In this document: piece by piece, positions 8,150 to 16,480 of the stretch
Numbering within the stretch: position 1 is the stretch's first letter
Layout of the letters: every line of letters begins with the position of its first letter
Assembly (NCBI RefSeq): GCF_003665065.1
Contig: NZ_RCHR01000002.1
Coordinates: forward strand, 310,001-374,000
Source of the DNA: Oceanobacillus piezotolerans
GTDB taxonomy: Bacteria > Bacillota > Bacilli > Bacillales > Amphibacillaceae
Direction of reading: 5' to 3'
Length of the DNA: 64,000 bases
Translations under genes and position numbers: made by a program
Notes under the pieces: generated by a model
The model's database searches: none
What the model was told of the DNA's origin: nothing
The model's input: only the letters and a program-made list of their open reading frames with translations

Positions 8150-8253
8150 TGTGAATAAAGAGGATAATTCCTATGAAAAAATGAAGAATAGTTAAGTAGC
8201 ACTTCATTATTGTGTAAATTAACTGCCAGTTAATGGATAATTAATCAATGATC

Positions 8254-8284
8254 AAAGGGTGTCAGAACTTCCAACACCCTTTTC
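8254..8284. terminator. Hairpin between converging coat genes
   Basis: AAAGGGTGT and AACACCCTTT pair around a 10-base loop. The T tract is better on the plus strand, but the position just after the stop of the 886-aa gene suggests use by the minus strand too. Confidence 0.55.
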
Positions 8285-8291
8285 CACCTAT

Positions 8292-10952
8292 CTATACACA
8301 AACAGGTATATATTGTTTCTGATATAAATCAAACGCTATATTAGCTGTGCCCTGGATTGTTACCTTCTGGGAATCAAGATCATGGCTCCAAATAAATTGG
8401 ATACTCCGTAATTCATCTTCAATTTTTTCTGTGAAAGTTTGGAAGAATTCAAAATGTGTACTGACGCCCTGATCACATGTAATAAATGTATACTCTTTTC
8501 CGCATTCCATATTTTTTTCAGGAAAAGCTATCCAGTCTACATGAATGACTTTATCCCACATAATTGGGATTTTAATTGTATGGATTTTTTTTGTTAGTGC
8601 ATCTACGTATTCGATATCTGCTACGAGAGCACCTTTAACAAAAACGGTATTTGATGGCAATATTACATTTGCCTCAAATGATTTGACGGTCCAATCTGCA
8701 TTGATTACATACTCTATTTGACAGTTTGTATCGATTGCATGAATGATATCAACATCAAAGTCAACGTTTGCTAATAAAACAGGGAGCTTTGCTAATTTAT
8801 CTGGACGATATAGTGTCCTTTGATGATGATCGGTCTTTTTCTTTAAATTTTCATACTGTTTTTTCTCCCTATACTTCTTGACCTTGAGCTCTTCTTTTTC
8901 AAAGTCTGAAACAGAATTATCAACTGATGAAGATTCCGATGATGATGATTCTCGATTATGATTAAAAGGAGCTTCTCTATCTGATTCATGTAAGATAGAA
9001 AGAAACATATCCTGCTGTTCTGGAGCGTCATCGTTTGATATTTCTTCTCCATTAGCGGCGATAGAAGATTCCGATGATATAGTTTCTCTATTGCGATTAA
9101 AAGGAGCTTCTTCGTCTGATTCATGTAAAATAGAATGAGCCATATCCTTCTGATCTGGAAGGTCATCGTTTGATTCTTCCACATCACCGTCGTCAGAAGA
9201 TCCCGAATATAATGTTTCTCGATTGTGATTGAAAGGGCCTTCTTCATCTGATTCATGTAAAATAGAAAGAAACTTATTCTCCTGTTCTAGAAGGTCATCA
9301 TTTGATGATTCTTCCGCATCAGCGGTGTCAGAAGATCCCGAATATAATGTTTCTCTATTATTAAAAGGGCCTTCTTCATCTGATTCATGTAAAATAGAAA
9401 GAAACTTATTCTCCTGTTCTAGAAGGTCATCATTTGATGATTCTTCCGCATCAGCGGCGTCAGAAGATCCCGAATATATAGTTTCTCGATGGTGATTAAA
9501 AGGGCCTTCTTCATCTGATTCATGTAAAATAGAAAGAAACTTATTCTCCTGTTCTGGAAGGTCATCATTTGATTTTTCTTCCGCATCAGCGGCGTCAGAA
9601 GATTCCGATGATAAAGTTTCTCGATTGTGATTAAAAGGTCCTTCTTCATCTGATTTATGTGAAATAGAAAGAGCCATGTCCTTCTGATCTGAAAGGTCAT
9701 CATTTAATATTTCTTCCACGTCATCCGCATTAGAAGATTTCGATGATGAAGTTTCCTCATTATGATTTAAAGGAGCTTCTTCGTCTGATTCATGTGAAAT
9801 AGAAAGAGCCATATCCTTCTGATCTGAAAGGTCATCATTTAATATTTCTTCCACGTCATCCGCATTAGAAGATTTCGATGATGAAGTTTCCTCATTATGA
9901 TTTAAAGGAGCTTCTTCGTCTGATTTATGTGAAATAGAAAGAGCCATATCCTTCTGATCTGAAAAGTCATCATTTAATATTTGTTCCACGTCATCCGCAT
10001 TAGAAGATTTCGATGATGAAGTTTCCTCATTATGATTTAAAGGAGCTTCTTCGTCTGATTTATGTGAAATAGAAAGAGCCATATCCTTCTGATCTGAAAG
10101 GTCATCATTTGAAGTTTCTTCCTCGTCATCGGTATTATCTGACGATTCACCTAACATGGATAAAAACTTTTCTAACAAATATTCTTCCTCACTATTATTC
10201 TGCTCTGTTATAAATGGCTCCATCTGATTCTCTTCATCAAGTGCTTTATCATCTCCTTCAGTAGGTTCTGTAGATGATTTTTCAATACCCATCTTAGATA
10301 AAAACATGTCTTCTAAAGAATCATGTTTATTACTTGAAGTAGTTTTAATTTGGGAATCTTTAGAATCTGTCTGATTTTCTGTTTCTGCCTGTGTTGTAAT
10401 TTCCTGTGAGAGAGATGACTCCCCATTAAAAGTATCTATTTTCTCATCTAGTTCACTCTTAATGTTTGATATATTTTTAGTATCATCCTCTTTAAGAGTT
10501 AATGGTTGCTTTTCTTGATATTTTGAGGACTTATCTGCTTTATTTAGATAAGCCCCTTCATCGTTATCATTTGAATCATTTCGGTTTTTCGATCCTTGTT
10601 TTGAATACTTACTATACTTTTTTGATTGGCCTTCATTTTTTTTCTTGTCACTCTCTAATATTTGTTTCGATTTTTCATCTGATTGGATAGGATTATTTTC
10701 TAGATTTTCATTATGATGAAATTCCCGGTCTTTTAACCTAGGCGAAGAATAGATTACAGGATTTGACGTATTTGTACTACTGCTATTGGGAGAATAAATT
10801 CCTGTCTTTCTTGCATGATTGTTTGCCTTTTTTGAAATGGATGGATACCCAATATTGTTAAGGTTTGTATTTGACCTGTTCTTGTGAAAACGTACTACCT
10901 TTTCCTCGTTTTTCCAATTCAAGTGTCCAGAATGTGTAAAGTTATCTGCCAT
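8292..10952 (-). CDS. Giant repeat-rich spore-surface protein, 886 aa
   Basis: Three parts are visible. Residues 1-281 are polar, Lys/Ser/Asn-rich and then acidic, and look disordered. Residues 282-684 are nine tandem 45-residue units, each starting NDD and containing S-[IL]-x-H-[EK]-S-D-E-E and a Ser-rich stretch. Residues about 740-886 form a folded domain like the two CsxC-like neighbours: LPVLLANVDFDVDI, then VFVKGALVADIEYVD, then IKIPIMWDKVIHV. The likely role is a filamentous or brush-like surface protein anchored by its C-terminal domain. ATG 10952 has a poor ribosome site; strong sites lie in front of a short overlapping frame at 10978. Repeat number probably varies between strains. 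Confidence 0.75.
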   Translation of the reverse strand: MADNFTHSGHLNWKNEEKVVRFHKNRSNTNLNNIGYPSISKKANNHARKTGIYSPNSSSTNTSNPVIYSSPRLKDREFHHNENLENNPIQSDEKSKQILESDKKKNEGQSKKYSKYSKQGSKNRNDSNDNDEGAYLNKADKSSKYQEKQPLTLKEDDTKNISNIKSELDEKIDTFNGESSLSQEITTQAETENQTDSKDSQIKTTSSNKHDSLEDMFLSKMGIEKSSTEPTEGDDKALDEENQMEPFITEQNNSEEEYLLEKFLSMLGESSDNTDDEEETSNDDLSDQKDMALSISHKSDEEAPLNHNEETSSSKSSNADDVEQILNDDFSDQKDMALSISHKSDEEAPLNHNEETSSSKSSNADDVEEILNDDLSDQKDMALSISHESDEEAPLNHNEETSSSKSSNADDVEEILNDDLSDQKDMALSISHKSDEEGPFNHNRETLSSESSDAADAEEKSNDDLPEQENKFLSILHESDEEGPFNHHRETIYSGSSDAADAEESSNDDLLEQENKFLSILHESDEEGPFNNRETLYSGSSDTADAEESSNDDLLEQENKFLSILHESDEEGPFNHNRETLYSGSSDDGDVEESNDDLPDQKDMAHSILHESDEEAPFNRNRETISSESSIAANGEEISNDDAPEQQDMFLSILHESDREAPFNHNRESSSSESSSVDNSVSDFEKEELKVKKYREKKQYENLKKKTDHHQRTLYRPDKLAKLPVLLANVDFDVDIIHAIDTNCQIEYVINADWTVKSFEANVILPSNTVFVKGALVADIEYVDALTKKIHTIKIPIMWDKVIHVDWIAFPEKNMECGKEYTFITCDQGVSTHFEFFQTFTEKIEDELRSIQFIWSHDLDSQKVTIQGTANIAFDLYQKQYIPVCV
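8901..10109 (-). repeat. Nine 135-bp in-frame tandem repeats
   Basis: Units of 135 bp (45 codons) run from 10109 down to 8901. Units six and seven each lack one codon, giving 1209 bp. The first four copies are nearly identical to each other (ALSISH type), the next three form a second subgroup (FLSILHESDEEGPF), and the last two are most diverged. This is the pattern of recent duplications at the upstream end. Confidence 0.9.
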
Positions 10953-10978
10953 TTCCCATCGAAAAGTGCTTTATACAT
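10919..10978 (-). other. Possible 19-aa leader ORF overlapping the 886-aa gene
   Basis: ATG 10978 lies seven bases after GGAGGGG, with a second site TAAGGAGGTGA at 10994-11004. It opens a 19-codon frame that ends with TGA at 10919, 34 bases inside the 886-aa gene in another frame. It may provide translational coupling, or mark a frameshift near the start. Whether the peptide itself matters is unknown. Confidence 0.35.
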
Positions 10979-11039
10979 AGAGCACCCCTCCAATCACCTC
11001 CTTACACTAATACATTTATGAATATGCAGATACATTTTC

Positions 11040-11912
11040 TTAATCGTCTGTGCCAATATCTAGTTCATAATCCGAATCATAATCGTATTTATGATCATGC
11101 TTATAATCATGCTTGCAATCATGCTTACAATCATCTCTATAATGATCATCTTTATAATGATCATCATTGGATGTTGACGTTACCCTGACTTGTTGATTTT
11201 GCAATACTTTTAAACCTATATCCAATACCATTTTTTCTTCTACCGTTTGGAAAAAACCTTCGTTCAATGGAGCAGTATGTGGAAGCGGTGTTCTGTCCAC
11301 TGCCTCATCCCATTCAATAATCTTGCTGAAAAGTAACTCACAGAATGGTAATTCATTATAGAATTGTTTACTTTCTTGATGGAACTGGGAAAGATCACTT
11401 GTCATTAATTCATCTTTCTCAGGGTAACCTGGTGGTAAAGCTTGGGATACCCCGAAATCAAATTCATCCCGCTTGTTGATTTTTGGCATTACGGGGTGTG
11501 CGAGAAACTTCTTGATTTCTGTTACACATTCAAAAGGAATATCCACAGTAAGAGAATGTAAGTCTGACGCTATTGATTTTTCAGTACTTTCCGCAATCTC
11601 TTTCGATGGAGAAGCGTATTGAATGTTTTTGCGGACAAATCCTTTTATAAATAATTTCTTAGTTGGTAATAATAATCGGCATTGTGTTAAATTCACTCGT
11701 TTTTTAACATCTTTTATTTCTAAAACTGGCTCAGGAAATTTAATCTTTGTGTCCAAATTTAACTGTAGCTCAAGCTCTGCCAAAACGACAGGCACCTTTG
11801 TGTAAAGTTTTCCAATACTAACATGTGGAGTAAAAGGATGGTTATCACACTCGCCTATATTTGAAGTTACTCTGCATTCAACATTATTTTTATGGTCATG
11901 CATTTCTGACAT
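11040..11912 (-). CDS. CsxC/SPOCS-like spore-surface protein with His/Asp-rich tail, 290 aa
   Basis: ATG 11912 follows AAGGAGG. Residues about 30-215 align strand by strand with the 237-aa protein at 7354: VVLAELELQL, VNLTQC, LFIKGFVRKNIQY, VDIPFECV, then VEEKMVLDI near residue 230. The last 40 residues are a low-complexity tail of Asp, His, Lys and Tyr with two Cys (KHDCKHDYKHDHKYD), like the Lys/His repeats of the 56-aa protein at 4926. Such tails may bind metal or be cross-linked. I infer a coat or exosporium component. It may share a transcript with the downstream 886-aa gene, 88 bases away. Confidence 0.7.
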   Translation of the reverse strand: MSEMHDHKNNVECRVTSNIGECDNHPFTPHVSIGKLYTKVPVVLAELELQLNLDTKIKFPEPVLEIKDVKKRVNLTQCRLLLPTKKLFIKGFVRKNIQYASPSKEIAESTEKSIASDLHSLTVDIPFECVTEIKKFLAHPVMPKINKRDEFDFGVSQALPPGYPEKDELMTSDLSQFHQESKQFYNELPFCELLFSKIIEWDEAVDRTPLPHTAPLNEGFFQTVEEKMVLDIGLKVLQNQQVRVTSTSNDDHYKDDHYRDDCKHDCKHDYKHDHKYDYDSDYELDIGTDD

Positions 11913-12510
11913 TTGTATTCCTCCTTACCATATTTAACTCAATTTCATCGTATGTAGGATATTTGACTATGTATGGGCTTTTATCATGGTAGTGAGAATT
12001 TTTTAGACATTTAACCATATATCTCCTGTTACGGATACTTATTTATCCTCGATTATGGCGGCTTTAAACAATTTTTTATTTTCTATTGTTTCGACCCACC
12101 GATCGATATAAGCTGCCTGTCATTAAGATCAAGTATCTAAAAAAATAATATACTGCCAAGATATATACCTTCAGATGAAAGCAAGTATAGTAACCATTCT
12201 TCATGCAGAGTAATATATATTATCAGCATGATTATTTCTTATATTTAATTACAAAAGATCAACAATGGCAGTAAAATGATTCATTTATAAATCCCTAATG
12301 AATAGGATACAAGGGTAGAAATTCCACCAGTTAAAGTGAAACTTCATGCAGTGCAGTCCACTGCCTCCCTACCTTCAAATGTCTTTTGTTTCCCTCGAAC
12401 TTAGGAGGGGATAAAAAACGTCTTTGCGTGATAAAAAATCGGAAATAAAAATGGGTACTAGCACAGCCCATCTTTTCATGCATAAGATTAAAAACGAGGA
12501 GGAAGATACG
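11913..12510. other. Divergent region before the ParM-like gene
   Basis: About 600 bp without a gene. On the minus strand CATACGATG (11946-11954), 16 bases after AC, is one base off a sigma-K promoter for the 290-aa gene. I looked for direct repeats that would mark a ParR-binding centromere and see none. A strong AGGAGGGG at 12403-12410 precedes an in-frame TTG at 12424, so the ParM-like protein could also start 29 residues earlier. Confidence 0.4.
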
Positions 12511-13695
12511 ATGTTAATAAATAATCTTTTAGCTGTTGATGTAGGAAACAGCTGGTATAAAGTACTTGTATCAGATAACGGCGAAACATTTGATTATCAA
12601 ATGCCAAATGCAATCGCATTGTTTGATGAAGAATTATATGAAAAACCATATGATGATGATGATATTGATCTGGAAGATAATTTAATCGTAGAAATAAAAA
12701 GTCCTGCATTCGTTGATAAACGGGAGATCTATTATCTTGGAAATGCAGCAGCAAAGCAAAGAAATGTGAGCTTTACTTCTTATAATAACCAAAAGGCAGA
12801 TGAGGTTCGAACTTACTTGTTATTATTCGGAATTGCTGGTTATCATGCACTTGTTACCCAACCGTGGAATACAGAATTGGAATATCATATCAACCAACTG
12901 GCAGTTTCATTACCTACCACACAATATAAAGAAAATAAAGAGACATTTAAGGAGCGTCTCATCGGTACGCATAGCGTGATTTTTCATAAAGTCCCTGGCA
13001 TGGAAGAGCCAAAAGAAATGGTTGTAAAATTGACTATCGATGATGTAATTGTTGGTGCTGAAGGTGCATGCGCATATTTAGGATTGACACGGGATCAGGA
13101 GACACTCTCGGTTACAAATGAATCACTTGTAGAGGATTCAGCTAAGGGGATTATTATTGGCGACTTAGGTGGAGATTCCGTTGATTTTGTTGGTATAAAA
13201 AATAATAAACCCGTCGCTTCTGTAGAAGGAGAAGCTTTCGGAATCAATCCATATCTTGATATTATCATTCAAAAAGTAAGTAAAAATGAGTTATATCAGT
13301 TTAATTCAAGGTCAGAATTAGAGAAACTATTAATTAAGGGACCGTCAGAATGGTACGTGGAGCCGTTTGCTGGTGTAAAAAAAGATATCAGTAAATATGT
13401 TTTACCACAGTTAAGAGACATGGCCATAAAATACCTAGAGCATTTTGATCGGGTTCGGTCAGGTTCCAATGAAATTAAAGGTGCAGCAAGATATATAGCC
13501 GTTGGTGGAGCAGTAAAACTTGCGCAAAGACAAATCGAGGAAGCAGCGGTAAAATGGAAAGAACGAGGCCGGCCCATTGACTTGTACTTTCCAGAGGATA
13601 TGCCAAACCTCAATGTGCTTGGACTAATGATTCTAGCAAAAATGAATCAATACCGTAAAGCAAAAATAGATGACTATGTTTATACAAAAGGGTAA
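12511..13695 (+). CDS. ParM/StbA-family actin-like protein, 394 aa
   Basis: Actin-fold ATPase. Visible motifs are the phosphate-1 loop near the start (AVDVGNSWYKVLV), the phosphate-2 loop (IIIGDLGGDSVDFVGI) and the adenosine motif (YIAVGGAVKLA). This order and length fit ParM/Alp-type filament proteins rather than MreB or FtsA. ATG 12511 follows GAGGAGGA; an alternative TTG at 12424 would add 29 polar residues. The gene is followed 17 bases later by a small gene that could encode its adaptor. Such pairs usually segregate plasmids, but here they sit in a chromosome-like context between spore-coat genes. Either a plasmid relic or a cytoskeletal role in sporulation is possible. Confidence 0.8.
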   Translation: MLINNLLAVDVGNSWYKVLVSDNGETFDYQMPNAIALFDEELYEKPYDDDDIDLEDNLIVEIKSPAFVDKREIYYLGNAAAKQRNVSFTSYNNQKADEVRTYLLLFGIAGYHALVTQPWNTELEYHINQLAVSLPTTQYKENKETFKERLIGTHSVIFHKVPGMEEPKEMVVKLTIDDVIVGAEGACAYLGLTRDQETLSVTNESLVEDSAKGIIIGDLGGDSVDFVGIKNNKPVASVEGEAFGINPYLDIIIQKVSKNELYQFNSRSELEKLLIKGPSEWYVEPFAGVKKDISKYVLPQLRDMAIKYLEHFDRVRSGSNEIKGAARYIAVGGAVKLAQRQIEEAAVKWKERGRPIDLYFPEDMPNLNVLGLMILAKMNQYRKAKIDDYVYTKG

Positions 13696-13712
13696 AGGAT
13701 GAGGTGGTGAAA

Positions 13713-14087
13713 ATGTCAAGGATGTATACGGATTTTTCCAATGAAACTATAATAACTATTCCTGACAGCTTCATCGAAGTCAAAACAGGAGAAAATCAGG
13801 TAGTCTCACCAAAAACACAAGAACAAATAAAGTTTCATGCCGAAAATAATACACTCCTGCATCTTATCTTTTCAGCACTTGAGAGTTATCTGCACCCTAA
13901 ACCTGTTAAACATGCTCAATCAAGTGATATCATGCTTGAATTGTTAGAAATTAAAAAAATGATAAAACAAGGGAGTTCTATTAAAAATCATTCCATTAAT
14001 GACATATCTCCTAAAAAAGAAACATCTGACTCCGGTGAGTTAAATTTAAAAGACATTGAGGATTTGCTTGAATCGTTTGGAGGGTAG
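13713..14087 (+). CDS. ParM-partner candidate (ParR-like), 124 aa
   Basis: The start is ATG 13713 behind GAGGTGG; GTG at 13704 or 13707 are alternatives. The N-terminal third (about residues 10-60) mixes short strands and a helix. The middle is basic and polar, and the last 15 residues read LNLKDIEDLLESFGG, an acidic amphipathic tail. ParR adaptors bind ParM through a C-terminal segment, so the tail and gene order suggest a ParR-type partner. The DNA-binding ribbon-helix-helix is not obvious to me, so the assignment rests mainly on context. Confidence 0.5.
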   Translation: MSRMYTDFSNETIITIPDSFIEVKTGENQVVSPKTQEQIKFHAENNTLLHLIFSALESYLHPKPVKHAQSSDIMLELLEIKKMIKQGSSIKNHSINDISPKKETSDSGELNLKDIEDLLESFGG

Positions 14088-14101
14088 GTTAATTATGTAT
14101 T

Positions 14102-14136
14102 AAAGGTAGACCTTAATAGACAAGGTTTACCTTTTA
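14102..14136 (+). terminator. Terminator of the ParM-like operon
   Basis: AAAGGTAGACCTT and AAGGTTTACCTTT pair across a 7-base loop, 14 bases after the stop. Confidence 0.7.
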
Positions 14137-14192
14137 CCTTCCAGCGAAGGTACCATACGAGCCTTTTTGGAGAAAATTCAATAGATACAAGT

Positions 14193-14810
14193 TTATAATT
14201 TCACAGCTGGCAAGCATGTCACAGCGCAGAAACAGGAAAGATCAACATTTATACAAATTCCTGTTTTGATTAGATCATCCGCGCATTTTTTATCAATTTG
14301 GCAATAAGGACTACTATTTCTATGACCACAACAATCATATTTAGAGACTGCTGAATATTTTAAATCTGATCTAAATGCCAGTAATTCAAGGACAGCACAT
14401 TTACCTTTCAGTTCTTTGATTTTAAAAATAAACGAATCAATACATTTAAATTTTTTCTTACTTTTATCCTTGCAACTTGAATATGTTACTACTCCAGTTC
14501 CTTTAAAAGGATCACATCCACAATATAGGATGATTGGAATAGTATTTTTGATTGCCTTCTGTTTCTCACCACGTAAATCGTCTATGGAGTTCTCACATGA
14601 CGTTTTACAGTGATCATCTTGTTTAACTTTATTCTGTGCCCTCAAAATGGCTTCTAACACTTCCTCTACACAGTTCTCAAAACGGTTCTTATCCGGCATT
14701 CCAGTCCCTTTTTTATGAGAATCACAGCAACTCTTATGATAATCGGGTCTCTTGGCGCATTTCCTCGGTCTATAAACCGCTTTTTCGGTATCATAATAGG
14801 GTTTTTTCAT
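14193..14810 (-). CDS. Spore coat protein, CotY/CotZ family, 205 aa
   Basis: Cysteine-rich crust/exosporium protein. The family signature is clear: FENCVEEVLEAILRAQN early, TIPIILYCGCDPFKGTG in the middle, then FKIKELKGKCAVLELL, and at the C-terminus TGICINVDLSCFCAVTCLPAV, the DLSCFCAI block typical of CotY, CotZ and ExsY. CotY/CotZ proteins self-assemble into disulfide-linked two-dimensional sheets at the outermost spore layer. The front has extra CC and HKK-type residues. ATG 14810 sits eight bases after GGGGAG. A sigma-K -10 element is 41 bases upstream. It transcribes toward the ParM pair but is separated by a terminator. Which of CotY or CotZ it is cannot be told. Confidence 0.85.
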   Translation of the reverse strand: MKKPYYDTEKAVYRPRKCAKRPDYHKSCCDSHKKGTGMPDKNRFENCVEEVLEAILRAQNKVKQDDHCKTSCENSIDDLRGEKQKAIKNTIPIILYCGCDPFKGTGVVTYSSCKDKSKKKFKCIDSFIFKIKELKGKCAVLELLAFRSDLKYSAVSKYDCCGHRNSSPYCQIDKKCADDLIKTGICINVDLSCFCAVTCLPAVKL

Positions 14811-14850
14811 TGATTTCACTCCCCAAAAATTATTTAATATTTCCTCAAGG

Positions 14851-14859
14851 TATCATATG
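14851..14859 (-). promoter_or_regulatory. Sigma-K -10 element of the CotY/CotZ-like gene
   Basis: Minus strand CATATGATA matches CATANNNTA exactly, 41 bases before the start. No AC at the ideal -35 distance is seen. Confidence 0.45.
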
Positions 14860-15180
14860 TGTACAGCAAAATTCCGCTTAATGGTCTCGCCCAATAAAAT
14901 AAATATAAATATAATGAAAGTACATAGGGGATGCTGTTGGGTGCATTTCCATTCTTCCCAGTCCGATACAACTGATGTTTAGTGGATTCCTTCAGGGGAG
15001 GAACTGCTTTTTAAAGCAAGCGATTTATCCCCTCAACTTAACAGGATGTAGAATTAATGGACAATAAAACCGTTCTTCTTTTAAGGTATTCATCAATTTT
15101 TACTTTTCACCTTATTACTTAGGCACAGTACACGACTTCCTCTCAATCACCAACCTAACTCGTTTTTTCCAAATTATCCC
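14860..15180. other. Intergenic with a weak dyad
   Basis: No gene. Around 14990-15042, AGGGGA and TCCCCT flank GCTTTTTAAAGC, a possible hairpin of unknown role. Confidence 0.3.
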
Positions 15181-15220
15181 TTGACTCCATATACACAATG
15201 TATATAATGTATATATACAA
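15181..15220 (+). promoter_or_regulatory. Promoter and operator of the ytr-like operon
   Basis: TTGACT (15181-15186), 16 bases, TATAAT (15203-15208). A perfect 12-bp palindrome TGTATATATACA (15208-15219) overlaps the -10 end, and ATATAC...GTATAT lies in the spacer. I infer autorepression by the GntR regulator that follows. Confidence 0.7.
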
Positions 15221-15244
15221 TCAAAAAAAGAGGTGCCCCAACCC

Positions 15245-15622
15245 ATGAATATACTCATCTCAAGCACTAAAAAGGAGCCGCTATTTCAGCAAATCATGGA
15301 CCAGATCAAGGCACAGATCTTCTCTGGTGAGTTAAAGGAAGGGGATGCCCTCCCTTCTATGCGTCAGCTTGCAAAGGATTTGAAGGTAAGTGTTATCACA
15401 ACAAAACGGGCATATGAAGAGCTGGAAAAAGGAGGATACTTAGTCTCAGCAGTTGGAAAAGGAACATTTGTTGCTGGGGAAGATCCGGAGATTCTAAAAG
15501 AATGGCAAATTAGTGAATTAGAAATTCAGCTTGAAAATGTTCTTCAAAAGGGAAAAAAACTTGGATTAACGAAGGAAGACATGATCGAGCGAATAGAAAT
15601 TTACTACGAGGAGGAGCTGTAG
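15245..15622 (+). CDS. GntR-family repressor, YtrA type, 125 aa
   Basis: Short GntR regulator of the YtrA subfamily: an N-terminal winged helix (about residues 10-75, with PLFQQIMDQIKAQIFSGELK, LPSMRQLAKDLKVS and RAYEELEKGGYL) and only a short helical C-terminal dimer segment, no ligand domain. ATG 15245 is nine bases after GAGGTG. It is the first gene of an operon with an ABC exporter; the ATPase start follows its stop immediately. In B. subtilis YtrA represses its own operon and responds to cell-wall antibiotics; I infer the same for the palindromes in this promoter. Confidence 0.88.
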   Translation: MNILISSTKKEPLFQQIMDQIKAQIFSGELKEGDALPSMRQLAKDLKVSVITTKRAYEELEKGGYLVSAVGKGTFVAGEDPEILKEWQISELEIQLENVLQKGKKLGLTKEDMIERIEIYYEEEL

Positions 15623-16480
15623 ATGAACGCGATTGAATTACATCACGTAACAAAGACTCGCAAGGATTTCACTATTAAAAACCTTAACCTTTTTGTACCA
15701 CAGGGATACATTACAGGCTTTATTGGACCTAACGGGAGTGGGAAAACGACAACCATTCAAATGATCATGGATATTCTAAAAATAGATGAAGGAGAGATTA
15801 GGCTTTTTGGTACAACCCACAAAGATCATCATGTCAAACAGCGAATTGGTTTTGTTTATGATGACCTCTATATGTATGAAGATTTTACGATAAAAAAAAT
15901 GAAGTCCTTTATTGCTCCCTTCTATGATTCGTGGAATGAGGAATTATTTCAATCCTATCTCGACCGATTTCAATTGCCATTCTATAAGAAAATAAAGAAG
16001 TTCTCAAAAGGGATGAAAATGAAATGTTCCTTGCTTTTTGCTCTTGCTCATGAGCCGGAACTTATTATAATGGATGAGCCAACTTCTGGACTTGACCCTG
16101 TTTTCCGCCGCGAGCTCATTGAGCACCTCCAAGAATTGATGACAAATGAAAAGCAAACCATTTTTCTCTCTACCCATATTACAACCGATCTTGATCGGAT
16201 TGCAGATTATATCATCTTTATCCATAATGGGGAAATTTCACTTCAAAAGAACATGGAGGACATCCGACGTCATTTCCATGTTGTTAAAGGAAAAACAGAA
16301 ATGATAGACGACGATACGAAGGAATTATTCATCGGAACTCAAATAACAGGTGTAGGATTTCATGCCTTATTTGAGGGAGACCTCTCTACATTTGAAGGCT
16401 TTGGAGATGAGATTATCGTGGAAGAAGCAAGTTTAGAGGATATTATGTTTTATCTCACGAGAAAGGAGATAGTTTCATGA
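15623..16480 (+). CDS. ABC transporter ATPase, YtrB-like, 285 aa
   Basis: Nucleotide-binding subunit of an ABC-2 exporter. Walker A is GPNGSGKTT (about residues 35-43) and Walker B is LIIMDEPTSGLDP. The signature before it is SKGMKMK rather than the usual SGGMKQR, as in other YtrB-type ATPases. The switch His is in STHI. The C-terminal 65 residues are a degenerate extension. The start codon abuts the GntR stop and the stop overlaps the permease start by four bases, so translation is coupled. Confidence 0.88.
   Translation: MNAIELHHVTKTRKDFTIKNLNLFVPQGYITGFIGPNGSGKTTTIQMIMDILKIDEGEIRLFGTTHKDHHVKQRIGFVYDDLYMYEDFTIKKMKSFIAPFYDSWNEELFQSYLDRFQLPFYKKIKKFSKGMKMKCSLLFALAHEPELIIMDEPTSGLDPVFRRELIEHLQELMTNEKQTIFLSTHITTDLDRIADYIIFIHNGEISLQKNMEDIRRHFHVVKGKTEMIDDDTKELFIGTQITGVGFHALFEGDLSTFEGFGDEIIVEEASLEDIMFYLTRKEIVS

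Noticed and set aside
8843-9703. Alternative-frame ORFs inside the 886-aa gene
   Set aside because: Shadows of the tandem repeat in other frames; the acidic Ser-rich frame is the one with a folded end domain.
11913-12510. Centromere repeats for the ParM-like pair
   Set aside because: I looked for direct or inverted iterons and found none regular enough.
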